This document shows positions 9,267 through 17,883 of a stretch of DNA of 64,000 nucleotides, one piece after another. Every line of letters begins with the position of its first letter. Positions within the stretch are counted from its first letter, which is position 1. Source of the stretch: Mediterraneibacter agrestimuris (GTDB lineage Bacteria > Bacillota > Clostridia > Lachnospirales > Lachnospiraceae); NCBI RefSeq assembly GCF_943193195.1, contig NZ_CALPDG010000010.1, positions 1 to 64,000 of the forward strand, read 5' to 3'. Both the position numbers and the translations under genes were made by a program. A model generated the notes under the pieces. It was not told where the DNA came from, ran no database searches, and was given only the letters and a program-made list of their open reading frames with translations.

Positions 9267-9299
9267 TCGACACTTTTTCGACACTTTAATTAGTATAAT
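9267..9299 (+). promoter_or_regulatory. Importer promoter with SARP-type heptamer pair
   Basis: TCGACAC occurs at 9267-9273 and 9278-9284 with a 4-bp gap, an 11-bp period. A TATAAT -10 follows at 9294-9299, nine bases after the second heptamer. No good -35 is present at the normal spacing, so an activator is likely needed. SARP activators are known to bind TCGA-type heptamers repeated every 11 bp about 8 bp ahead of the -10. A SARP-like response regulator is encoded at 16400, in the same gene group. Confidence 0.65.
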
Positions 9300-9343
9300 T
9301 CAACATAAATAATAAATAATACTAAATTATAGGAGGTGCAACT

Positions 9344-10384
9344 ATGAAGAAAAAAGTGCTGTCTGGATTAATGTGTGGATTTATGGCTGCTATCATGCTT
9401 ATGGGCTGCGGAAATTCAGGAAATGAGACAAAGGAAGCAGCAGACACAGGGGACAAGAGCGGTGATGGAATTGAAAATGCGAAGATTGCATTGGTCCTTC
9501 CCGGAAGTATTGACGATCAGAGCTGGAATGCATCCAATTATGCGGGAGCAAAAGCTGTTGAGGAAGAGTATGGTGTGAAAGTTGACGTTATCGAATCTTG
9601 TGCGGTGGAAGATTTTGATGCAACATTTACAGAATATGGTGAAAAAGGATATGATCTGGTTATTTCGGCGGGAAGTCAGTTTGACCAGTCAATTGCAAAT
9701 ATTGCCCCAAATTATCCGGATACTATTTATACGGCAATTAACGGGGTAATTTCCGAATCGGAAAATATGTGCCCGGTTTATCCTAAGGAATACGAAGCGA
9801 GTTACCTTGCCGGAATTATTGCAGGTTATGCTACGGAGAACGGCAAATTTGCTACTATGGGCGGTGCAGACAGCGCATCTATGAATAAATGTCTTGACTG
9901 TTATGACGCGGCTGCTGTTAAGACTGCAAAAGAGAGAGGTATTGAAGGGGCGGAGGCTGCCAGGGCTTACATTAATAGTTGGACAGATATTGCACTGACT
10001 AAATCAACTACGGACCAGATGATTGATAATGGAGCAGATGTGGTGCACTGTTATTCTAATGAAGGTCAGTCAGGTGCGGTTCAGTCAAGTCAGGATAAAG
10101 GGGCAAAGTTTGTTGCATTTGCAGGAAATAAAAATGGTGAAGCTGATTGCGTAATTGCATCAGCATATGCAGATTTAACAAAGTTATATCCATGGGCTGT
10201 GAATGCGTTATTAATAGAAGGTGTCAGAGGATATACAGAAGCCGGGATTTCGGAAGGGGTTATCAGTATAGAGATGACAGATCAGGTATCCGACGAATGT
10301 AAAGCAGCAGTGGAGGCAGCAAGTAAAGAGATAGCAGACGGAACAATTAAGTGCGAAGAATTCTTTTCAGAAAAAGCAAAGTAA
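9344..10384 (+). CDS. BMP-family ABC substrate-binding lipoprotein
   Basis: This 346-residue protein has a lipoprotein signal ending in LMGC with the lipidated cysteine at C22. The mature part is of the BMP/PnrA type, with IALVLPGSIDDQSWN near the N-terminus and the YDLVISAGSQFDQSI segment. Proteins of this family bind purine nucleosides or related heterocycles and pass them to an ABC importer. AGGAGGTGCAACTATG gives a strong start. It is the first gene of an importer operon whose last gene is a hydantoin racemase-like enzyme, so the ligand could be a hydantoin, a nucleoside or an amino acid derivative. Confidence 0.92.
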   Translation: MKKKVLSGLMCGFMAAIMLMGCGNSGNETKEAADTGDKSGDGIENAKIALVLPGSIDDQSWNASNYAGAKAVEEEYGVKVDVIESCAVEDFDATFTEYGEKGYDLVISAGSQFDQSIANIAPNYPDTIYTAINGVISESENMCPVYPKEYEASYLAGIIAGYATENGKFATMGGADSASMNKCLDCYDAAAVKTAKERGIEGAEAARAYINSWTDIALTKSTTDQMIDNGADVVHCYSNEGQSGAVQSSQDKGAKFVAFAGNKNGEADCVIASAYADLTKLYPWAVNALLIEGVRGYTEAGISEGVISIEMTDQVSDECKAAVEAASKEIADGTIKCEEFFSEKAK

Positions 10385-10420
10385 ATGAAAGACTCACTTT
10401 GCAGCATAAGGAGGGCAAAT

Positions 10421-11977
10421 ATGAGTGTAAACAGCGTACCGGCTGTAGAGTTAAGACACATTACGAAACGTTTTGCCAAAGTTCTTGCAAATGATGATGT
10501 TTCTTTCACTATAAATAAAGGAGAGGTTGTAGCTCTTTTGGGTGAAAACGGTGCCGGTAAAAGTACGATAATGAAAATTCTATATGGATTGTATCATGCT
10601 ACAAGTGGGGAAATCTTGATTGAAGGGAAGCCGACAAAAATCGATTCCTCTAAAGATGCAGTGAATTTGGGGATATCTATGATTCAACAGCATTTCTCCC
10701 TTGTACCGCCGCACACTGTGACAGAAAATATTATTCTGGGTACTTGTAAGGGAATCATAGACTACGGAACAAAAGAAAAAGAAATACAGGAACTTGCTGA
10801 CAGATATGATTTTAATGTATCTGCAACAGACTATATTCGGGATCTTCCTGTAGGTGCGCAACAAAAAGTAGAGATTCTTAAGGCACTGTACTTAAATGCA
10901 AAAATTTTGATAATGGATGAGCCAACGGCAGTCCTGACACCTCAGGAATCGGTAACTCTTATGAAATTTGTGAGGGATTATGCAGAAAAAGGAAATTCAG
11001 TTGTATTTATTACTCATAAAATGAAAGAAGTTATGGAGGTATCAGACCGCATTATAGTTATGCGGAATGGACGTGTATCAGGCTGCCTCGAAAAAGCAGA
11101 TACAGATGAAAGAGAGTTGGCAAGAATTATGGTAGGATGTGATCTGGAAGAGGTGAGATCACACCATACCAGCGATCAACGACCGAAGAAAGAACGTCTG
11201 ATCGTGGAAAACCTGAGCGTAGAATATAAGAATGAAGTTCCTCTATTATCCAATATTAACTTTGCAATTCATGAAGGTGAGATTTTCGGTGTGGCTGGTG
11301 TGTCAGGGAACGGGCAGCAAGAGCTTTGTGAAGCAATTTATGGATATTTGAAACCTACAAAAGGAAAAGTGATACTGGATGACGAGGAAATTACGACCCT
11401 TGATGTGCGCAGCCATATTGCAAGAGGGATCGGATATCTGGCATCAGACCGCCACAGATATAGTATGATCGGCGATATGTCTTTGTCGGAGAATATGTTG
11501 CTGAAAGCTAGTTATTTAGATAAATGGGTTCACAAAGGGGTGATAGACCGAAAAAAATTAGATGATTATACAAAAGATGCAATAAAACAATATAAAATCA
11601 AGGCGCCGGATCACGCTATAACAATAGGGAGTTTGTCTGGAGGAAATCAGCAAAAAGTAGTCGTTGCCAGAGAGGTTGATATGGGTGAAAATCTCATTAT
11701 AATTGATCAGCCGACAAGAGGTCTGGATATAGGTGCAATTAATTATGTACATAAGACTATTTTAAATGAAAAGCAAAAGGGAAAAAGTATTTTGCTTGTT
11801 TCTACAGAATTATCAGAGATATTTGCATTGTCAGACCGCATAGCAGTGATCTATAAGGGAAAGATGATGGGAATATACAAAAATGGAGAACTAACAACTG
11901 ATGAAATTGGACTGCTGATGGCGGGATATGAGATTGATTCAGCTAAAACAGGAGGTGAGGACACTGAAAAAGAATAG
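10421..11977 (+). CDS. ABC importer ATPase, two nucleotide-binding domains
   Basis: This 518-residue protein has two fused ABC domains, as in the RbsA and BMP-type importers. The first has Walker A GENGAGKST and Walker B LIMDEPTAVL. The second has a degenerate Walker A (GVSGNGQQE) but a full signature LSGGNQQK and Walker B LIIDQPTRGLD. I chose the ATG at 10421 because TAAGGAGGGCAAAT precedes it. An in-frame ATG 36 bases earlier lies directly on the previous stop and has no ribosome binding site. It energises the two permeases that follow. Confidence 0.93.
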   Translation: MSVNSVPAVELRHITKRFAKVLANDDVSFTINKGEVVALLGENGAGKSTIMKILYGLYHATSGEILIEGKPTKIDSSKDAVNLGISMIQQHFSLVPPHTVTENIILGTCKGIIDYGTKEKEIQELADRYDFNVSATDYIRDLPVGAQQKVEILKALYLNAKILIMDEPTAVLTPQESVTLMKFVRDYAEKGNSVVFITHKMKEVMEVSDRIIVMRNGRVSGCLEKADTDERELARIMVGCDLEEVRSHHTSDQRPKKERLIVENLSVEYKNEVPLLSNINFAIHEGEIFGVAGVSGNGQQELCEAIYGYLKPTKGKVILDDEEITTLDVRSHIARGIGYLASDRHRYSMIGDMSLSENMLLKASYLDKWVHKGVIDRKKLDDYTKDAIKQYKIKAPDHAITIGSLSGGNQQKVVVAREVDMGENLIIIDQPTRGLDIGAINYVHKTILNEKQKGKSILLVSTELSEIFALSDRIAVIYKGKMMGIYKNGELTTDEIGLLMAGYEIDSAKTGGEDTEKE

Positions 11978-13037
11978 AGATGTTTATGATTTCATTATTT
12001 GGACTGTTTTAGCAATTGCAGTGGGACTGGTATTAAGTTTTTCTTTCCTTCCGATGTTTGGAATCAGTTCAATAGACGCAATGAAGATCATGATTACAGA
12101 GATATTTTCAAGTAGTTACTCAATGGGAAACATACTTGTAAAAACTGCTCCGCTTATTCTTACCGGCCTTGCCTTTGCATTTACATATAAAGCAAAACTT
12201 TTTAATATTGGAATACAGGGTCAATTTTATGTGGGCTGTATTACTGCGGCAGCGATTTCTCTGAAAATGCAGGGACATGCTCCGGGATTGGTTGTCATTA
12301 TACTGGCAGCATTGGGAAGTGTTGCGGGAGGTGCATTTGTTGGTTTTATGATTGGTTTTTTTAAAGCAAAATTTGGAGCCAATGAATTTTTGGTAAGTAT
12401 GATGTCTACCTATGTTTTTACCTACTTGAATTTGTTTTTAATGCGTACTGTATTACAAGAATCAAATCATAACTATATTAAAACAGACTATTTAGACAAG
12501 TCCGTATGGTTACCACAGTTGATTCCGGGAACGGCTGTATCTTGGGGCATTGTATTTTCAATATTGGTCGCAGTACTTGTATGGTTTGTTCTATATAAAA
12601 CATCATTAGGATACCGGATCCGTATGACAGGTCTTAATAAGGAAGCTGCCGGTATGGCAGGGATTAAACCAGAAAGGCAGTTTATGATTTCCTTTGCAAT
12701 TTCAGGTGCAATTGCCGGATTTGCAGGGTGGATCGAAGTGAATGGTATGCAGCATATGATGTTGCCGGATTTTGATGCAGAGATTGGCTCTTTTGGAGTA
12801 GGAATTGCGATTCTTGCAAACTCACATCCTATCGGAATCCTTTTTGCGGCATTGTTGTTTGGCTTTTTACAAGTAGGCGGTACGGCTTTAGGACATGCTT
12901 CTGGAGCCCCGCCAAGTGTAATTGAGTTGATGCAGGGATTTGTTATGTTGTTTGTTCTTATGTCTTTCTTTTTCCGCAGGAAAATTGAGATAAACCGGTT
13001 AAAGAAGCTGAAGTCAGAAAATGAGGAGGTGGCTTGA
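11928..13037 (+). CDS. ABC importer permease 1 (BMP type)
   Basis: This protein of up to 369 residues has about eight to ten hydrophobic segments and the branched-chain/BMP permease pattern, including ANEFLVSMMSTYV and GMAGIKPERQFMISFAISGA. The ATG at 11928 overlaps the ATPase gene by 50 bases and has no clear ribosome binding site. A strong GGAGGTGAG at 11951 points to a start at the CTG of 11964 (protein beginning KKNRDVYDF), which I think is more likely. It forms the transmembrane pore with the next gene product. Confidence 0.88.
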   Translation: MRLIQLKQEVRTLKKNRDVYDFIIWTVLAIAVGLVLSFSFLPMFGISSIDAMKIMITEIFSSSYSMGNILVKTAPLILTGLAFAFTYKAKLFNIGIQGQFYVGCITAAAISLKMQGHAPGLVVIILAALGSVAGGAFVGFMIGFFKAKFGANEFLVSMMSTYVFTYLNLFLMRTVLQESNHNYIKTDYLDKSVWLPQLIPGTAVSWGIVFSILVAVLVWFVLYKTSLGYRIRMTGLNKEAAGMAGIKPERQFMISFAISGAIAGFAGWIEVNGMQHMMLPDFDAEIGSFGVGIAILANSHPIGILFAALLFGFLQVGGTALGHASGAPPSVIELMQGFVMLFVLMSFFFRRKIEINRLKKLKSENEEVA

Positions 13038-13960
13038 GGATGGATGTTGTTATCAGTTTGATTTTTAGAGCAATATTTATGAGTACACCTTTGATCTTAG
13101 GTGCGGTAGGTGAAATCATTGCCGAGCGTACGGGAATGATGGTTACTGCTATTGAAGGTATTTTTTTGTCTGGTGCATGGGGCGGATTTATCGGTGTTTA
13201 TCTGACCGGGAGTTATACAGTGGGGTTTTTGACCGCAATGTTATGCGGGCTGGCAGTTGCAATGCTGTATGGTCTTACGACAGTTTACATGGATCAGCAC
13301 CAGATTGTTATGGGAACAGCAATTACTATTTTAATGACGGGATTTTGCAAGTTCTTTTTCAGGGCTATTTTCGGGACACCTACAACACCGCTTAAAATAG
13401 AACCTCTGAGAGTTATTAAAATTCCGGTGTTATCAGATATTCCGATTGTCGGTCCAATACTTTTCTCCCAAAATATTATTTCTTATATGACGTATGTTTT
13501 GGTATTTGCAGCAGGATTCATTATATTTAAAACATCTTTAGGTCTGACATTAAGATCGTGCGGAGAGAATCCGGAAGCAGCAGATGTGGCTGGTATTAAT
13601 GTAAGGCGGGTGAGATTCTGGTCGGTAGCCGTAGCCGGAGGTCTTGGCGGAATTGCAGGCGCTTATTACTGTATTTGTAATGCAGGAATGTACTCTGCAG
13701 AAATTATATCTGGAAGAGGATGGATAGCTTTTGGCATTTGCTTCTTAGGAAACTGGAGACCATTCAGCGGTTTATTATTTGCTGTTGCATTTGGGATATC
13801 GGATGCGCTGGGGATATTTGCTAAGACATCGCAGATTGGATTTTTGCCCACAGAGTTTTTTAACGCTTTACCATATATTTTAATTATTGTATTGACTATA
13901 TGCCGTAAGAACTTGAAAATGCCAGCTAATCTAGGAACAAATTATGTAAAAGAAAACTAA
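13034..13960 (+). CDS. ABC importer permease 2 (BMP type)
   Basis: This protein of about 308 residues is the second permease of the importer. Hydrophobic segments fill most of its length, and AAIEGIFLSGAWGG-like and SCGENPEAADVAGINV segments match the family. The TTG at 13034 overlaps the stop of permease 1 and lies four bases after AGGAGG. The ATG at 13040 is an equally possible start, ten bases after AGGAGG. The tight overlap implies translational coupling with permease 1. Confidence 0.9.
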   Translation: MRMDVVISLIFRAIFMSTPLILGAVGEIIAERTGMMVTAIEGIFLSGAWGGFIGVYLTGSYTVGFLTAMLCGLAVAMLYGLTTVYMDQHQIVMGTAITILMTGFCKFFFRAIFGTPTTPLKIEPLRVIKIPVLSDIPIVGPILFSQNIISYMTYVLVFAAGFIIFKTSLGLTLRSCGENPEAADVAGINVRRVRFWSVAVAGGLGGIAGAYYCICNAGMYSAEIISGRGWIAFGICFLGNWRPFSGLLFAVAFGISDALGIFAKTSQIGFLPTEFFNALPYILIIVLTICRKNLKMPANLGTNYVKEN

Positions 13961-13995
13961 AAAGTTAATGGAAGCAGAAAGAAAGAGGGTATATT

Positions 13996-14760
13996 ATGAA
14001 GTTATTACTGATTAATCCAAATACTTCTGATGGTTTTACTTCAATTGCACAAAAAGCGGCTGATGTATATAAAAATAAAGATACAATTGTAAAAGCAGTA
14101 TCGTCATCTTGCGGACCCTTAACATTAGAGGGATACTTTGATGAGATCATTTCGTCTGTCGGAGTGTTAGAAATTGTTCAGCGGGAAAAGGAAAACTATG
14201 ATGGATTTATAGTTGCATGCTTCAGTAATCATTTTTCCATTTATGCAGCACGGCAGATTACAGAGAAACCAGTTGTCGGTATATTTGAACCGCCAATGCT
14301 GCTGGCAAAACAATTAGGGGCAAAGTTTAGTATTGTGACGCCGTCTCCAAGATGGAAACCGCTGTTAGAAGAGGGATTAGAAGCAGTGGGAATGAAGCAG
14401 TCGTGTGCAAGTATCAGGGTAATCGGTTTAGATGTAGAAGAATTAGAATGCCTGCAACAGGAGAAACTTGAAACATATCTGTTAGAGGAGGCAAAAAAGG
14501 CGGTGAAAGAGGATGGCGCAGAGGTTATTGTCCTGGGGTGCTGCGGGTTAGCAGGGTTTGATATGAGATTGCGTGAAAAACTGAATATTCCTGTATTTGA
14601 CCCAGTTGCATCGGCTGTTAAAGTGTTAGAAGATCTGGTGGATCTGAAAATGTCTACAAGCCGGATAATGAGTTATAGTCCAGTAATCCCTCAAGAATAT
14701 AAAAATGTTCCAGAGGTATTTCACCCTTTGTATGAGGGGAGCGATTCTACTCAAAGGTAA
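13996..14760 (+). CDS. Aspartate/glutamate/hydantoin racemase-family enzyme
   Basis: This 254-residue protein opens with KLLLINPNTS, the signature of hydantoin racemases (HyuE) and related Asp/Glu racemases. The two catalytic cysteines of the family fall at C75 (VACFSNH) and C182/C183 (LGCCGLAG). Expected chemistry is cofactor-independent epimerisation at an acidic alpha carbon. It lies 35 bp after the permease genes, in the same orientation, and so probably works on whatever the BMP transporter imports. No hydantoinase or amidase gene is next to it, so the substrate stays open. Confidence 0.82.
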   Translation: MKLLLINPNTSDGFTSIAQKAADVYKNKDTIVKAVSSSCGPLTLEGYFDEIISSVGVLEIVQREKENYDGFIVACFSNHFSIYAARQITEKPVVGIFEPPMLLAKQLGAKFSIVTPSPRWKPLLEEGLEAVGMKQSCASIRVIGLDVEELECLQQEKLETYLLEEAKKAVKEDGAEVIVLGCCGLAGFDMRLREKLNIPVFDPVASAVKVLEDLVDLKMSTSRIMSYSPVIPQEYKNVPEVFHPLYEGSDSTQR

Positions 14761-14798
14761 GTTGTTATGAAAAAAAATAGGCAGTCTGAAGAATTTTG

Positions 14799-14983
14799 GT
14801 AACAGTTCAGTATAGGAGTTTGCACTTGTTGCAAACTCCGTAAAAACATGTGCTGAAGAAATAGAATCCGCCCTTTCACCGTAGGTGGATTTAAAATAGG
14901 GCGGATTCAGTTGCTATGCATACGACAAAAACGTCCAGTGGACGTTTTTTAGTGACTATGAAACCGGAAGGCTGAATAGTAAC
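14799..14983. repeat. Dispersed palindromic repeat, copy B
   Basis: The outer arms are GTAACAGTTCAG (14799-14810) and an imperfect partner CTGAATAGTAAC (14972-14983). Inside lie the perfect 10-bp hairpin GGAGTTTGCA/TGCAAACTCC (14815-14839) and an 11-bp stem GAATCCGCCCT (14864-14874) with 14898-14908. A 45-bp module with an AAAAACGTCC hairpin occupies 14909-14953. That module occurs in inverted orientation inside copy C at 29161-29205, with 42 of 45 bases matching. Confidence 0.85.
14927..14950 (+). terminator. Intrinsic terminator inside repeat copy B
   Basis: AAAAACGTCC and GGACGTTTTT form a 10-bp stem on an AGT loop, ending in a run of six T residues. It is placed to terminate the importer-racemase operon before the histidine kinase gene. 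The stem is almost symmetrical and would also work on the other strand. Confidence 0.75.
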
Positions 14984-15030
14984 AAATTTTTTTAGCTAAT
15001 TCTAGGATTGCCTATTTGAAATTGTGAAAT

Positions 15031-15040
15031 ATGGTATAAT
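15031..15040 (+). promoter_or_regulatory. Extended -10 promoter for the kinase/regulator pair
   Basis: ATGGTATAAT contains a consensus TATAAT at 15035-15040 with a TGN extension just upstream. The -35 region at 17 bp is poor, as is common for extended -10 promoters. It lies 31 bp before the kinase ATG. Confidence 0.6.
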
Positions 15041-15070
15041 AGATTTTATTTACTGACTTTAAAAAGAGGG

Positions 15071-16360
15071 ATGAATATGCGTACAAACAATACGATTTTG
15101 GATTTGTATGCGATTATTGTAATTATTATATTACTGACATCGTGTATTTTACAGCAAAGGCGAAATAAGCAGATTAACATATACTTGATCGGATGGATGA
15201 TCGCACATATGCTGATGCTGTGCTGCGATGTTGTGCGCTGGAGCCTTCGCGGTAAAATAGACGGTGTGTTTCTTTTTACAGTGATGTTTATCTGTGAATA
15301 TGTAATGGCATATATTTGTATGGGTTTTTTTCACTATTATTTTATTGATTATATGAAGGAAAATGTTGAAATTAATACAAAGCTGCGTCTTATCGTATGG
15401 CCGATTATTATTGTAATGTCTCTATTGTGGGCATTTTCTTGTAAAAACAGACTTTTTTATGTTATCACATATAATGCAGTAAATGTAGCAAATGATGGAT
15501 ATTACCTGAGTCAGTGCCCCGCAATGCTACTTATTATGTTTGATATGTTTTTGGTGTTTCATTATCGAAACCAGCTTGGGTGGCGGACGGTTGTAACGAT
15601 GTGGCTGTATATGGTGTTTCCGCTGCTGGCATTTCCTATGCAGTATGCATGGGATGCAGAGGTATTGTTTATCGGAATGCTATTATCATTGTTAACACGG
15701 TATGTATGTATTAGTTCAGAACAGAACAGACTTCTTGCGGAAAGCCGCATTGCGATTACTATGAGTCAGATCCAGCCTCACTTTCTATATAATGCATTAG
15801 GGTCTATCAGTGCATTGTGTGATATAGATCCAATACATGCGAGAGATGCAACAGATCATTTTGCAGAGTATCTCCGAATGAATCTGGAGTCGATGAAGCA
15901 TATATCCCCTATCTCGTTTCAGACAGAATTGAACCACATAAAGACTTATATATGGCTGGAAAAAATGCGTTTTGGGGACAAACTGCAAGTGGTATTTGAT
16001 ATTCGGACAGAAAAATTTCAGATTCCCGCTTTATCTGTACAGCCAATAGTGGAAAATGCTGTTAAACATGGAATTTGCATAAAAGAGGATGGCGGGATCG
16101 TTAAGATACTGACGAGGGAATCAAAAAAAGAATATATTATAGAAGTCAGTGATAATGGAATAGGCTTTGAACTGTCCGAGATCAGCGAATACCATGATGG
16201 TAAGCTTCATGTAGGGATTAAAAATGTTACGGAACGGCTGGAAGTGATGGTGAGGGGATCTTTAACAATACAAAGTGAAAAAGGATTAGGAACGATCGTA
16301 ATTATACGAATTCCTAAGCAGACGCATATGACGACATTAAAAAACAGACAGATTCCATAG
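15071..16360 (+). CDS. LytS-type membrane sensor histidine kinase
   Basis: This 429-residue protein has six or seven hydrophobic segments in its first 215 residues. A His_kinase (PF06580) domain follows with the phospho-acceptor motif QIQPHFLYN at H237. The ATPase motifs are ENAVKHG and EVSDNGIGFE. There is no extracytoplasmic sensor domain, so sensing is probably within the membrane. Its partner is the response regulator 40 bp downstream. The pair follows the BMP importer operon and probably controls it. Confidence 0.9.
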   Translation: MNMRTNNTILDLYAIIVIIILLTSCILQQRRNKQINIYLIGWMIAHMLMLCCDVVRWSLRGKIDGVFLFTVMFICEYVMAYICMGFFHYYFIDYMKENVEINTKLRLIVWPIIIVMSLLWAFSCKNRLFYVITYNAVNVANDGYYLSQCPAMLLIMFDMFLVFHYRNQLGWRTVVTMWLYMVFPLLAFPMQYAWDAEVLFIGMLLSLLTRYVCISSEQNRLLAESRIAITMSQIQPHFLYNALGSISALCDIDPIHARDATDHFAEYLRMNLESMKHISPISFQTELNHIKTYIWLEKMRFGDKLQVVFDIRTEKFQIPALSVQPIVENAVKHGICIKEDGGIVKILTRESKKEYIIEVSDNGIGFELSEISEYHDGKLHVGIKNVTERLEVMVRGSLTIQSEKGLGTIVIIRIPKQTHMTTLKNRQIP

Positions 16361-16399
16361 ATATGTAACAGACTTGAAGAGGGAAAGCGAGGAGAGCAT

Positions 16400-17179
16400 A
16401 TGGAAATCGTTGCAGTAGATGATGAAGTATTAATGTTGGAAAAGATGAAAAGGGTCATTGAAGAGGCGGAACCGGAATCAAAACTGCATGTATTTGAAAG
16501 ATCCAAAGAAGTTCTGGAATTTGCAAAAACTCATAAAGTGGATGTATTCTTTTTAGATGTTAGTATGCCGGGAATGGACGGGGTAACACTGGCAAAAAAG
16601 ATAAAATTGATACAGCCCAGGGCAAATATTATATTTTCTACAGGATATTCTGAATATATGCCAGATGCATTCTTATTGAATGCAAGTGGTTACCTTCTAA
16701 AGCCGATCACGGTAAAACAGGTGAGAGAACAATTAGATATTCTTCGTTTCCCTGTTGAAACTCATGTGACAGAAAGCCTGAGATTGCAATGTTTTGGAAA
16801 TTTTGAAGCCTTTTTAGGTGAACATCCGATACATTTCCGGCATAGTAAAACAAAAGAAATCCTTGCATATTTGACATTTCGCAGAGGTGCAATGTGTACA
16901 AATAATGAAATTATGGCTGCAATATGGGAAGATGAGTCACATGAATCATATTTCCGTGATTTACGCAAAGATCTTCTTAGTACGTTGGAGAAACACGGAT
17001 GTGGGGATACGATCGAGACAAGCTGGGGAAAGATGGCTTTAAATTTAAACAAGGTGGAATGTGATTATTACCAGTGGCTTAGCGGAGTTGCCAGTGGTAT
17101 TAATGCATATCATGGCGAATTTATGGGGCAGTATTCATGGGCGGAATTCGTGAATGCTTCTTTACAGGAAAGGATATAA
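16400..17179 (+). CDS. Response regulator with SARP-like output domain
   Basis: This 259-residue protein has a receiver domain in residues 1-120, with acidic D7 and D8, the phosphorylated D53 in FFLDVSMPG and a conserved K in LKPI. The C-terminal part (about 130-259) is a winged helix of the OmpR/SARP kind (LQCFGNFEAFLG, RHSKTKEILAYL) followed by a short bacterial transcriptional activation region. This is the REC-wHTH-BTAD class. A SARP-type heptamer repeat stands in the promoter of the BMP importer operon at 9267, the best candidate target. GAGGAGAGCAT precedes the ATG. Confidence 0.87.
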   Translation: MEIVAVDDEVLMLEKMKRVIEEAEPESKLHVFERSKEVLEFAKTHKVDVFFLDVSMPGMDGVTLAKKIKLIQPRANIIFSTGYSEYMPDAFLLNASGYLLKPITVKQVREQLDILRFPVETHVTESLRLQCFGNFEAFLGEHPIHFRHSKTKEILAYLTFRRGAMCTNNEIMAAIWEDESHESYFRDLRKDLLSTLEKHGCGDTIETSWGKMALNLNKVECDYYQWLSGVASGINAYHGEFMGQYSWAEFVNASLQERI

Positions 17180-17194
17180 ATATAGAGTTAAGGG

Positions 17195-17255
17195 ATAAAA
17201 TAAAGCGTGTAAGTTTTCTTTTCGATAACTTTTACACGCTTTATTTTATTTTCTT
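17195..17255 (+). terminator. Terminator after the SARP-like regulator
   Basis: ATAAAATAAAGCGTGTAA (17195-17212) pairs perfectly over 18 bp with 17232-17249, and T-rich sequence follows. This is one of the longest stems in the window. Confidence 0.88.
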
Positions 17256-17362
17256 TTAATGGTGCATTTAGAACATATATGAAACACTGAAATAAGATGT
17301 TTCTTGATGCATTATATGTTATACTTTCAGTAGATTGTAGAGAAATAGAGTGGAGGTTTTGA

Positions 17363-17694
17363 ATGAGCGAACAGAAAAAAAGACAGACAACATTAGATTT
17401 TCGCCATCAGTTAAAAGGCGCAATCCTAGATGCAGTTGATGAGGGCTTGATCCCAAGAGATCCGACAAGAAAGGCAATTATTAAAGGAAAAGCGCTAGAT
17501 CAGAAATTTCAATACATGGATTGCGGCATACCCATGCATCATTATTCCTGTTTGCAGGAGTTTCTATTGCTAGCGTTGCCCGAAGATTGGGACATGCGAG
17601 CATGACGACTACACAAAAGACCTATCTGCATATCATACAGGAACTTGAAAATAAAGATGTGGATTTGGTAATGAGAACATTGTCGGGATTATAA
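17363..17694 (+). pseudogene. Tyrosine integrase remnant (internal deletion, frameshift)
   Basis: The first 50 or so codons, from MSEQKKRQTT, look like the N-terminal core-binding start of a phage or ICE integrase (LIPRDPTRKAIIKG). The frame then breaks. In another frame the sequence resumes as RRLGHASMTTTQKTYLHII, which holds the GH and the active-site tyrosine of the integrase C-terminus, and ends at the stop at 17694. The catalytic middle is missing. It is therefore a scar of an excised or decayed mobile element upstream of gdpP. Confidence 0.82.
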
Positions 17695-17883
17695 AAATTA
17701 AAGTATAATAGAAATTCTTACGCTGTTACGCTTCGCATGATAAAGTATAAAATGTTAATGGAATATCTCATAAAAAAGTGATATAATAAGTTGCATAATA
17801 TGCGGTCTAAGCAGACAAGCATGCAATTTACAGGGCTGCATGAGTATGGTGTGCCTGCTGAATGGCACCGGAGGGAAGGGCAA

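Noticed and set aside
17363-17694. Active integrase or prophage
   Set aside because: The catalytic middle is missing and no phage structural, replication or lysis gene occurs nearby.
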